From Sulfurovum sp. (GTDB taxonomy: Bacteria; Campylobacterota; Campylobacteria; Campylobacterales; Sulfurovaceae): a DNA stretch of 6,889 nt. The position numbers and the translations under genes were made by a program. Below, one piece after another: positions 1 through 5,915 of this stretch (position 1 is the stretch's first letter; the number at the start of each line of letters is the position of its first letter). The stretch is from NCBI GenBank assembly GCA_030626265.1, contig DAOUPF010000068.1:1-6889 (forward strand), given 5' to 3'. Below the pieces are notes generated by a model that had not been told where the DNA came from, made no database searches, and worked only from the letters and a program-made list of their open reading frames with translations.

Positions 1-812
1 AAGATAGTAAAGATAGTTTCAACCTGGATCCAAAAAAGCTAGAGGAGATTCTCAACCAGATACACATAGGAAAAGCTAGAAGCGAAAAAGCAAAAACACG
101 CATGGGTAAATCCAACCTGAGACTAGTAGTGTCCATAGCCAAGAGATATACTAACCGTGGGCTACCATTCCTAGACCTCATCCAAGAGGGAAATATAGGA
201 TTGATGAAAGCTGTTGATAAGTTTGAGTATGAAAAAGGATACAAATTCTCTACATATGCAACATGGTGGATAAGACAAGCTATCAGCCGTGCTATCGCTG
301 ATCAAGCACGAACGATCAGAATACCAATTCATATGATAGAAACTATCAATAGAATAAACAAAATAATTAGAAAGCATCTACAAGAGACAGGCAAAGAGCC
401 AGATTTAGACACTATTGCCAAAGAGGTAGGACTGAGTGTTGACAAGGTAAAAAATGTTATCAAGATTACAAAAGAGCCTGTAAGTTTGGAGACTCCTGTA
501 GGTGATGAAGATGATGGAAGATTTGGTGACTTTATAGAGGATAGAAACACTCTAAGCCCTACTGATGCTGTTATGAATGATGACCTAAATAATCAGATAG
601 ACGAAGTACTTGACCAGCTAAATGATAGAGAAGAAGCCGTTGTAAGAATGCGCTTTGGCCTTCTCACAGATGCTAGTGATAGAACACTAGAGGAGATAGG
701 AAAAGAACTAAATGTTACTCGTGAGAGAGTAAGACAGATAGAGTCCTCAGCGATTAAAAAACTAAAGCATCCAAAAGTAGGTAGAAAACTTAAAAACTAT
801 ATAGAAGAATAA
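1..812 (+). CDS. rpoD: RNA polymerase primary sigma factor RpoD (sigma-70), 3' part
   Basis: The reading frame is open from the first base (complete codons from position 3), so this is the C-terminal 269 residues of a longer protein and the ATG at 102 is internal. Sigma regions appear in order: end of 2.1 with [17 protein letters not shown], 2.2 with [20 protein letters not shown] (core binding), 2.3-2.4 with [13 protein letters not shown] (246-284; promoter melting and -10 recognition) followed by QARTIRIP, region 3 from HMIETINRI, and region 4 with [13 protein letters not shown] and the helix-turn-helix [20 protein letters not shown] (684-743; -35 contact). The conserved DQARTIRIP and the end shortly after the KLKHP element are typical of primary rather than alternative sigma factors. 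Regions 1.1, the non-conserved insert and most of 1.2 lie upstream of the window. As the housekeeping sigma factor it directs general transcription. The next gene starts 5 nt downstream. Confidence 0.97.
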   Translation, partial: DSKDSFNLDPKKLEEILNQIHIGKARSEKAKTRMGKSNLRLVVSIAKRYTNRGLPFLDLIQEGNIGLMKAVDKFEYEKGYKFSTYATWWIRQAISRAIADQARTIRIPIHMIETINRINKIIRKHLQETGKEPDLDTIAKEVGLSVDKVKNVIKITKEPVSLETPVGDEDDGRFGDFIEDRNTLSPTDAVMNDDLNNQIDEVLDQLNDREEAVVRMRFGLLTDASDRTLEEIGKELNVTRERVRQIESSAIKKLKHPKVGRKLKNYIEE

Positions 813-817
813 GGCTA

Positions 818-1564
818 ATGACCCCTACAAAATTCTTTGCCCTCATTATAGGTACAGAGATACTAAACCGTAGACGAGCAGACAAACATTTTAACTTTGT
901 CAGCCAAGCTCTACTAGAGAGAGGGCATAAGCTCTCAGGTAGTCTTATCGTCGAAGATGATCCAGCACTCATAGTGCAGACTATCAAGCTCATTCAGTCT
1001 CAAGCAAACTCTGTACTCTTTAGTTTTGGTGGTATTGGCTCTACTCCTGATGACCATACACGCCAATGTGCTGCTACTGCACTACGGGATGATAAACTCA
1101 TCATGCACCTAGAGGCAAAAGACATCATAAGCTCTCGTATAGATACTAGCAAAAAGCCTCATGCTCTGGGTATGGCAATGCTACCTAGTGGATCCAAGCT
1201 TTTAGAAAACAGAGCCAATGGCATGCCCGCTTTTTATCTAGATGATAGATACTTTTTTATGCCAGGATTTCCAGAGATGAGCCATCCTATGATAGAGCAT
1301 ATTTTGACTAATCTATTTGAAGAAAATGCCCCCATATATAGATATACTCTTATCGCTCATTGTGGTGAAGGTCAACTTATAGAGGTGATGAAAAAGATGA
1401 CTGATGATATCGAGTTCTCTTCACTGCCTAGCATGTATAACGATGGATTTAGAACTACCATATCTGTAGCTTCTCATGACAGAGATAGTGCAAAAAAAGC
1501 ATTTGAACTATACATAGATGAATTAGAGACAAAAGATATAAACTATACTCTAACAGAAGAGTAG
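818..1564 (+). CDS. MoCF-domain protein, CinA N-terminal-like (competence/damage-inducible protein A family)
   Basis: This 248-residue protein matches the molybdopterin-binding MoCF/CinA-N fold (COG1058 type). It has an N-terminal GTEIL at residues 12-16, followed by the nucleotide/pterin-loop signature FGGIGSTPDDHT at about 70-81, and later GMPAFYLDDRYFFMPGFPEM at about 135-154, the family's PG.P substrate-loop region. Full CinA proteins are about 400 residues and carry a C-terminal nicotinamide-nucleotide deamidase domain. That domain is absent here and the length fits stand-alone CinA-N proteins, so this is not a truncation. The N-terminal motif reads GTEILNRRRADKHF rather than GxELLxGxxxDTN, which marks a separate subfamily. 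The biochemical role is unproven; a cytoplasmic hydrolase or binding protein for a nucleotide-like cofactor is plausible. The start has only a weak AAGG site and lies 5 nt after rpoD, suggesting read-through translation. Confidence 0.85.
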   Translation: MTPTKFFALIIGTEILNRRRADKHFNFVSQALLERGHKLSGSLIVEDDPALIVQTIKLIQSQANSVLFSFGGIGSTPDDHTRQCAATALRDDKLIMHLEAKDIISSRIDTSKKPHALGMAMLPSGSKLLENRANGMPAFYLDDRYFFMPGFPEMSHPMIEHILTNLFEENAPIYRYTLIAHCGEGQLIEVMKKMTDDIEFSSLPSMYNDGFRTTISVASHDRDSAKKAFELYIDELETKDINYTLTEE

Positions 1565-1569
1565 AGTAT

Positions 1570-2460
1570 ATGACAACTACCAATAGAAACCTTTTTTATA
1601 TACTTCTGTTTTTTGCGATGATTGGCTGGGGTGGATCATGGGTCAATGCCAAGATTCTTAGCAACTATATCAATGAATTCGAGATGATATTTATCCGTTT
1701 TGGACTCACTGGACTCACTATGATACCTATCATCATATATCTAAAAAAATCTTTCAAAATAGATGCAAAGACTCTTATACTAGTTACCCTAACCTCTATA
1801 GTGTTTCTAGCATATATGAAATACTATTTTTTAGGTACAAAACTAGGAACTGCCTCACTAGGAGGTGCACTTGTCACCTCTCTAGCCCCTATCATAACCT
1901 TTGTCATACTTGTAGTTCTACGGATGAAAAGTATTAGAAAGATAGATATGTTTGCACTAGTCCTTGGTGCTTTTGGAGTGCTGACTATGCTCAATGTTTG
2001 GACATTGGGAAGCTCTGAGATATTTGTTATTCACAACCTATATTTTATCCTAGCCTCTATACTCTGGCCTATAGTTACGATACTAAGTGCTCAGTCCAAA
2101 CAGATATCACCTATAGTATTTACATTCTATCTCTATGTAGTGACTGTTCTTTTAGATACTATTTTCTTCATTGATTTTAGCTCCATTGCGGTAGAGAGTT
2201 TTGATACGCTATTTTGGGTCAATATATTTACTCTAGTTATATTTGCCTCTACATTTTCCAACACTGTATACTTTTTGGGTATTGAGAAGCTTGGTACTAC
2301 AGAGGTGAGTTCATTTATATTTTTAGTCCCTTTTGCTGCTATTGGTCTTAGTGCTCTATTTTTAGATGAGGAGATTGGTATAGCAATGATACTAGGAGCC
2401 ATCATGACTCTATTTGCTGTAAAAATCATCAATAATATAAGAATATTTAATAAAAAATGA
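1570..2460 (+). CDS. EamA/DMT-superfamily transporter (10 TM)
   Basis: The protein is 296 residues, very hydrophobic, and resolves into ten predicted membrane helices at roughly 8-26, 37-57, 67-86, 95-116, 125-143, 151-172, 182-201, 215-235, 244-264 and 270-288. This is the two-repeat EamA architecture (halves about 10-142 and 154-287). Family hallmarks are the first-helix GWGGSWVNAK, the F.R.....L pattern in helix 2 (FIRFGLTGLT), the G...SLGGALVTSLAPI helix-4 motif, and its second-half counterpart LGTTEVSSFIFLVPF followed by LDEEIG. DMT proteins usually export small metabolites such as amino acids or related compounds across the inner membrane; the substrate cannot be read from the sequence. 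It starts 5 nt after the preceding gene with a weak purine-rich site, and its stop overlaps the next start by 4 nt, so it sits inside one transcription unit. Confidence 0.9.
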   Translation: MTTTNRNLFYILLFFAMIGWGGSWVNAKILSNYINEFEMIFIRFGLTGLTMIPIIIYLKKSFKIDAKTLILVTLTSIVFLAYMKYYFLGTKLGTASLGGALVTSLAPIITFVILVVLRMKSIRKIDMFALVLGAFGVLTMLNVWTLGSSEIFVIHNLYFILASILWPIVTILSAQSKQISPIVFTFYLYVVTVLLDTIFFIDFSSIAVESFDTLFWVNIFTLVIFASTFSNTVYFLGIEKLGTTEVSSFIFLVPFAAIGLSALFLDEEIGIAMILGAIMTLFAVKIINNIRIFNKK

Positions 2461-3158
2461 CATACACTTATGATGATGACAATATATCATTTACATATCA
2501 AATCATACAGAAAAAGCAAATAAAACACAGCTATATAAGAATCACAAAAGATAGCATCATAGTCACTGCAAACAAAAGAAGGTCTATAGACTATCTACAC
2601 AAATTTGTAGCTTCAAAAAGCAACTGGATATCTAAACATATAAACAAAAGTGAAAAACTCTCAAAACTATCTTTGCTTGATGAAGATGCGTATATATACC
2701 TGCTGGGTATTGAATATAAGATAAAGATAAGCATCTACCCAAATATAAAAAAAGAGACTTTAGAACTCATAGATAATATTATGTATTTTAAGCTCAATAC
2801 CACTATCGAACATGATAGGCTAATCGCTCTAAGGGATAATTACTATAAATCCAAATGCCCCACTATAATAACTCCCATAGTAGAGAAGTATAGTCAATAT
2901 ATGAATCTACAGCCCAACAAAATAGGATACAGACACACAAAAACTAGATGGGGGAGCTGCTCTAGCAAAAACAATATCTCCTTAAACACACGCCTGATGA
3001 TGTTGCCAACTCCTCTCATAGAGTATATAGTCATACATGAGTTAGCACATATCAAACATAAAAACCACTCAAAGATTTTTTGGAATTTAGTTGAGATGTA
3101 CGAGCCTGATTGGAAAAGTAAAAGAGGTGAAATTAGAGGTTTTGAGAGACTGCTTTAA
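2457..3158 (+). CDS. YgjP-like (DUF45/WLM clan) zinc metallopeptidase
   Basis: The 233-residue protein carries the zincin motif HELAHIKHKNH: H194, E195 and H198 form HExxH, and H204 is the likely third zinc ligand. It is preceded by the family block TRWGSCSSKNNISLNTRL (about 163-180). These two blocks together define the YgjP/DUF45 family. The N-terminal half (about 1-120) is a beta-rich region with an RRS.DYLHKFVASKSNWI segment, also typical of the family. It has no signal peptide and no membrane helix, so it is probably cytoplasmic. The family is distantly related to SprT/WSS1 proteases, but its substrates are not established. The start overlaps the transporter stop as ATGA and has no good Shine-Dalgarno, only A-rich sequence, so translation is probably coupled. 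This gene looks more A-rich than its neighbours, largely through Lys, Ile and Asn codons. The catalytic residues appear intact. Confidence 0.92.
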   Translation: MTYTYDDDNISFTYQIIQKKQIKHSYIRITKDSIIVTANKRRSIDYLHKFVASKSNWISKHINKSEKLSKLSLLDEDAYIYLLGIEYKIKISIYPNIKKETLELIDNIMYFKLNTTIEHDRLIALRDNYYKSKCPTIITPIVEKYSQYMNLQPNKIGYRHTKTRWGSCSSKNNISLNTRLMMLPTPLIEYIVIHELAHIKHKNHSKIFWNLVEMYEPDWKSKRGEIRGFERLL

Positions 3159-3167
3159 CTCTAATTA

Positions 3168-3176
3168 TGATACTAT
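3168..3176 (+). promoter_or_regulatory. possible extended -10 element for ppa
   Basis: TG-A-TACTAT reads as an extended -10 (4 of 6 matches to TATAAT) in the 63-nt gap before ppa. An overlapping alternative is TATAAC at 3174-3179. No clear -35 is visible, which is usual for Campylobacterota promoters. The call rests on position and base composition only, in AT-rich DNA where chance matches are common. Confidence 0.35.
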
Positions 3177-3192
3177 AACGGTCCCAAAATAA

Positions 3193-3208
3193 TTATTAAC
3201 TTTAATAA
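3193..3208 (+). promoter_or_regulatory. AT-only inverted repeat in the ppa leader
   Basis: TTATTAA and TTAATAA form a perfect 7-bp inverted repeat separated by CT. It ends 2 nt before the AGGA ribosome binding site of ppa and lies downstream of the candidate -10. It could be an operator for a dimeric regulator or a weak leader hairpin. With no G or C in the arms it would be a poor terminator, and chance occurrence in AT-rich DNA is quite possible. Confidence 0.3.
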
Positions 3209-3210
3209 AT

Positions 3211-3214
3211 AGGA
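3211..3214 (+). promoter_or_regulatory. ribosome binding site of ppa
   Basis: AGGA lies 7 nt before the ATG at 3222. It is a well-placed Shine-Dalgarno that fixes the start of the pyrophosphatase and gives the family's normal N-terminus. Confidence 0.75.
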
Positions 3215-3221
3215 AAGCGAT

Positions 3222-3743
3222 ATGAAAATTAGTAAAATCGGTCATGGTGAAAATCCAGATGCCGTAAAAGCAATCATAGAAGTACCACTAAACTCAGGTA
3301 TCAAATATGAGATAGATAAGGACTCAGGTGCTATTGAAGTAGATAGAGTTCTTTACTCTTCTGTATGTTATCCAGCAAATTATGGTTTTGTAGCAAATAC
3401 GCTGTCAGAAGATGAAGACTCAGTAGATATCCTTGTACTTTGCGACTACCCTCTACAAGCTGGCTCATTTATCAAATGCCGTTTGGTAGGCGTACTCATG
3501 ACTGAAGATGAAGGCGGAAGAGATGAGAAGCTTTTAGCAGTTCCTACCGAAAAGATAGACCCTACATATAAAAATATAAAAGACTTGGATGATGTACCCA
3601 AACATACTCTAAATCGTATAAAAAATTTCTTTGAGACATACAAAATGCTAGAGCCAAGCAAATGGGTGAAAGTATCGGGATTCAAAGACAAAGAAGCTGC
3701 CACTGAGATACTAAACAGAGCTATCAAAAGGTACAAGTCATAG
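3222..3743 (+). CDS. ppa: Family I inorganic pyrophosphatase
   Basis: This 173-residue protein is the normal length for a bacterial family I soluble pyrophosphatase, which hydrolyses PPi to two phosphates with Mg2+ in the cytoplasm and pulls biosynthetic reactions forward. Active-site residues can be matched to the E. coli enzyme: E20, K28, E30, R42, Y50 and Y54 (in YPANYGF), the metal aspartates D64, D66 and D69, then D96, D101 and K103 (in EDEGGRDEK), and the late TYK motif in FFETYKMLEP. The metal-binding stretch reads DEDSVD rather than the usual DGDPxD: all three aspartates remain, but the Gly and Pro positions are changed. The gene has its own gap, candidate promoter and good ribosome binding site, so it is probably transcribed separately. 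A weak inverted repeat follows it, but I see no convincing terminator. Confidence 0.97.
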   Translation: MKISKIGHGENPDAVKAIIEVPLNSGIKYEIDKDSGAIEVDRVLYSSVCYPANYGFVANTLSEDEDSVDILVLCDYPLQAGSFIKCRLVGVLMTEDEGGRDEKLLAVPTEKIDPTYKNIKDLDDVPKHTLNRIKNFFETYKMLEPSKWVKVSGFKDKEAATEILNRAIKRYKS

Positions 3744-3797
3744 CTTACCTTCCTAAATCACTTGCTTCCCAATAGGAAAACATTAACAATCTTTCGC

Positions 3798-3803
3798 TAA
3801 AAT
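3798..3803 (+). promoter_or_regulatory. probable -10 box for the small ORF-xpaC-telA-SPFH operon
   Basis: TAAAAT (5 of 6 to TATAAT), preceded by GC in the context TTTCGC, matches the common form of housekeeping promoters in Campylobacterota, where a good -10 follows a T-rich stretch and the -35 is degenerate. An alternative pairing is TTAACA at 3783-3788 with TAATAT at 3807-3812 (18-nt spacer). Transcription would begin near 3810, giving a leader of about 24 nt before the small ORF. Confidence 0.5.
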
Positions 3804-3823
3804 AAATAATATTAAATATACTT

Positions 3824-3827
3824 AGGA
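3824..3827 (+). promoter_or_regulatory. ribosome binding site of the 24-codon small ORF
   Basis: AGGA sits 6 nt before the ATG at 3834. The spacing is the same as for the next gene, which uses AGGA then 6 nt then ATG. This is the main argument that the small ORF is translated. Confidence 0.6.
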
Positions 3828-3833
3828 ATAACT

Positions 3834-3908
3834 ATGAATTATATGCGAATTTTTGGTTTACTATTTTTGATCTACTCTCTTGGTTTTAGTATAGCCTCTA
3901 CATTTTAG
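3834..3908 (+). CDS. Small hydrophobic protein or leader peptide, 24 aa
   Basis: A 24-codon ORF begins MNYMRIFGLLFLIYSLGF and ends SIASTF. It has one arginine near the N-terminus followed by about 15 hydrophobic residues, so it would be a single-pass small membrane protein or a signal-like leader. It has a well-spaced AGGA site and a promoter-like box upstream. It lies 8 nt before the XpaC gene, and its TAG stop (3906-3908) overlaps that gene's AGGA site (3907-3910). The XpaC frame is closed by a TAG at 3887-3889, so this is not a missed N-terminus of XpaC, and the two frames differ. I do not recognise a family. It could be a small partner of the XpaC/TelA/SPFH membrane system, a translational coupler, or a chance ORF. 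Conservation in related genomes is the deciding evidence and is not available here. Confidence 0.5.
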   Translation: MNYMRIFGLLFLIYSLGFSIASTF

Positions 3909-3910
3909 GA
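3907..3910 (+). promoter_or_regulatory. ribosome binding site of xpaC overlapping the small ORF stop
   Basis: AGGA lies 6 nt before the ATG at 3917 and shares two bases with the TAG stop of the small ORF. Ribosomes terminating there would cover the xpaC initiation region, which favours translational coupling. Confidence 0.6.
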
Positions 3911-3916
3911 CTATCT

Positions 3917-4738
3917 ATGTCAAAAGCAAAACGAATTAGCCAAAAGGCTACGCAAAAAACAGAAAAGATAGGTATATTATATCTATTTTTGATACCTATG
4001 TTTATCTCTGTTGTTATATCTCTCTTTAGTAGTGACTATAGTGGATTTATATTAAGTGGAATTGGCTTTCTCATGCTATTAGGTAGTGTAAGACTAGCAA
4101 ATAAAGGCTTCGCTCAAAGCATAGAGTACAAAAAGTCTATCCTTGCAAAAGCACCCAAAATACCATATAAGAAATTAGCAGCTTTTGGACTTGGTATTAC
4201 TGCATTCTATCTCAGTTTCTTTGTGGGAGGCAAACCGATACTCTCGGCTATCTTTGTGGGTATCTTGGCTCCTGTTGGATTCTATATGTATTATGGGTTT
4301 GACCCAATGAAAGATAAGCTAGGCAATATGGATGGCATATCAGCCCAAATGGTAATAGAGACCATAGAAGAGGCAAAAGAGAAGCTCTCCAGTATCAAAA
4401 ATGATATGAGCAAGATTACAGACAGTGTACTACACAGCAAACTATCCATTGCAACCAATAAAGCAGAGACGATACTACAAACTATACAAGAAGATCCAAA
4501 AGATGTAAGGGTAGCCCGAAAATTTCTCATAGTTTATATAGATGGTATTGCCAATGTTACCAGCTCTTATACTGCACTAGAAGAGAGCGAAATAAAGCAA
4601 CCAATAAAAACCAGACTCTATACACTACTTAGTGATGTAGATTTAAAGTTTAACAAAGAGCTACAAAGGCTCAAAGAGAATAACCACTTTGACTTGGATG
4701 TACATATAGATGTATTAAAAGAGCAAATTAAAAACTAA
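3917..4738 (+). CDS. xpaC: XpaC-family membrane protein (5-bromo-4-chloroindolyl phosphate hydrolysis family)
   Basis: The 273-residue protein has a basic N-terminus (about 1-18), then four predicted membrane helices at about 19-37, 43-60, 86-103 and 107-126, and a charged helical cytoplasmic domain (about 130-273). The junction after helix 4 reads YYGFDPMKDKLG, matching the G.DP motif that follows the last helix in XpaC proteins. Helices at about 140-195 (ETIEEAKEKLSSIKNDM) and 240-270 are likely coiled coils. The family name comes from a Bacillus protein linked to X-phosphate hydrolysis, but no catalytic motif is visible and the true function is unknown. The immediately downstream TelA gene is the usual partner of XpaC and supports the assignment. 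I infer a membrane anchor for a TelA/SPFH complex. The start is fixed by a good AGGA and an in-frame stop at 3887-3889. Confidence 0.82.
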   Translation: MSKAKRISQKATQKTEKIGILYLFLIPMFISVVISLFSSDYSGFILSGIGFLMLLGSVRLANKGFAQSIEYKKSILAKAPKIPYKKLAAFGLGITAFYLSFFVGGKPILSAIFVGILAPVGFYMYYGFDPMKDKLGNMDGISAQMVIETIEEAKEKLSSIKNDMSKITDSVLHSKLSIATNKAETILQTIQEDPKDVRVARKFLIVYIDGIANVTSSYTALEESEIKQPIKTRLYTLLSDVDLKFNKELQRLKENNHFDLDVHIDVLKEQIKN

Positions 4739-4742
4739 ATAT

Positions 4743-4749
4743 GAGGGGA
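4743..4749 (+). promoter_or_regulatory. strong ribosome binding site of telA
   Basis: GAGGGGA lies in the 15-nt gap between xpaC and telA, 4 nt before the ATG at 4754. It fixes the telA start and suggests efficient initiation within the operon. Confidence 0.65.
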
Positions 4750-4753
4750 ATAT

Positions 4754-5914
4754 ATGCAAATAAAGACTAAAGAGATAATAGAGGCGACCATAAAGGAACA
4801 GAATAGTCAAGTACCTGAGCTAATGGAAGGGGAAGAACTACAGCTACTAAATGCCATAGAAGAGATCGATATAAATGATAGAAATTCTATCATCTACTTT
4901 GGTTCCTCTGCCCAAGAGAAGCTAGATGATATCTCAAACCGTATGATAGATGGTGTACAGAATAAAGATACAGGCAGAGCAGGAGCAGCACTCAATGAGA
5001 TGGTAGCTTCTATCCGTGGTTTTGATATGAGTGAGTTTAATCCAAATAAAAAGCTAGCTTGGTGGAAAAAGATATTTGGAATAGCCAAACCTCTGACTAA
5101 ATTTATGCAGCAGTATGAAACAGTACGAGATCAAGTCGATCTCATATCCAATGACTTAGAGAAGCACAAGAGTCAGCTTATGACTGACATAGTCTCTCTA
5201 GACAAGCTATATGATGCAAACTTAGACTTCTTTAGAAATCTAGAACTATATATAAAGGCTGGAGATACCAAGCTAGAGGAGCTATCTTCTAGTATCATTC
5301 CAAAGTTTTTAGAAAGTGCCAAAGACAAAGAGATGATGGCCATACAAGAGCTCAAAGAGATAAGAGGTTTCCGCGATGAGCTAGAGAGACGCGTACATGA
5401 CTTGAGACTATCTCGTCAAGTGACTATGCAGTCTCTTCCATCAATCAGACTAATCCAAGGGAATGACAAGTCACTAATCAGCAAAATCACTTCAACACTA
5501 GTCAACACTGTGCCACTATGGCGTAATCAACTAGCTCAAACTGTAACTATATTTAGAAGTCACGATACTGCTATGGCTGTCAAAGATGCAGCAGATTTGA
5601 CAAATGAACTACTAGAGAAAAATGCTGAGGGTCTTCGTGATGCCAACAGAGAAGTTAGAGAGCAGATGGAGAGAGGAATATTTGATATATCCAGTATCAA
5701 AAAAGCAAATGAAACACTAATCGCTACACTAAATGACTCTATATCCATAGCCCAAGAGGGTAAAAAAGCTAGAACACAAGCTCTAGTAGAACTAGAGAGC
5801 AGTGAGCAAAAACTAAAGGATGCTATACTATCAGTAAAGGCAAAAGCTGAAGCGATAGAAGAGCCAGAATCTCCAAAAGAGATAGAAAAATCAACTAAAA
5901 TAGAGGAGTCTTGA
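4754..5914 (+). CDS. telA: TelA family toxic-anion resistance protein
   Basis: This 386-residue cytoplasmic protein has no signal peptide or membrane helix and matches TelA (PF05816; also KlaA/YaaN/YceH). It has the GR..AALNEMVASIRGFD segment at about 74-91, the NPNKKLAWWKKIFG block at about 96-109 (family form NP.K..W...LFG), and the signature SLPSIRLIQGNDKSLISKI with LVNTVPLWRNQLAQTV at about 228-266. The rest is almost all charged alpha-helix, probably long coiled coil, ending in a Glu/Lys-rich tail (EEPESPKEIEKS). Plasmid RK2 TelA is associated with tellurite resistance, and chromosomal homologues with tolerance to antimicrobials and cell-wall stress; the mechanism is unknown. The gene lies between XpaC and an SPFH protein, the expected partners, so I infer one membrane-associated complex. 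Codon use matches the flanking housekeeping genes, giving no sign of recent transfer. Confidence 0.92.
   Translation: MQIKTKEIIEATIKEQNSQVPELMEGEELQLLNAIEEIDINDRNSIIYFGSSAQEKLDDISNRMIDGVQNKDTGRAGAALNEMVASIRGFDMSEFNPNKKLAWWKKIFGIAKPLTKFMQQYETVRDQVDLISNDLEKHKSQLMTDIVSLDKLYDANLDFFRNLELYIKAGDTKLEELSSSIIPKFLESAKDKEMMAIQELKEIRGFRDELERRVHDLRLSRQVTMQSLPSIRLIQGNDKSLISKITSTLVNTVPLWRNQLAQTVTIFRSHDTAMAVKDAADLTNELLEKNAEGLRDANREVREQMERGIFDISSIKKANETLIATLNDSISIAQEGKKARTQALVELESSEQKLKDAILSVKAKAEAIEEPESPKEIEKSTKIEES
5903..5908 (+). promoter_or_regulatory. ribosome binding site of the SPFH gene, inside the telA 3' end
   Basis: GAGGAG is 7 nt before the ATG at 5916 and encodes part of the telA C-terminus. Only 1 nt separates the telA stop (5912-5914) from this start, so the two genes are almost certainly co-translated. 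Confidence 0.7.
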
Positions 5915-5915
5915 T

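Noticed and set aside
1..19. Short repeat of AGATAGT at the window start
   Set aside because: It is coding sequence within rpoD (Asp-Ser-Lys-Asp-Ser) and too short to be a structural repeat.
102..812. A complete 236-residue sigma factor gene starting at the ATG at 102
   Set aside because: The same frame is open to the window start and the upstream residues continue into sigma region 2.1, so this ATG is internal to a truncated rpoD.
2133..2432. 99-residue minus-strand ORF opposite the transporter
   Set aside because: It lies entirely inside the well-supported EamA gene, has no recognisable domain, and fits a shadow of its codon pattern.
3446..3736. 96-residue minus-strand ORF opposite ppa
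   Set aside because: It is antisense to a fully conserved pyrophosphatase and has no motif or promoter-like context of its own.
3750..3778. Possible terminator after ppa (TTCCTA...TAGGAA with a 17-nt loop, or TTCC-CAATA-GGAA)
   Set aside because: The stems are only 6 and 4 bp, one has a long loop, and only A residues follow rather than a T tract.
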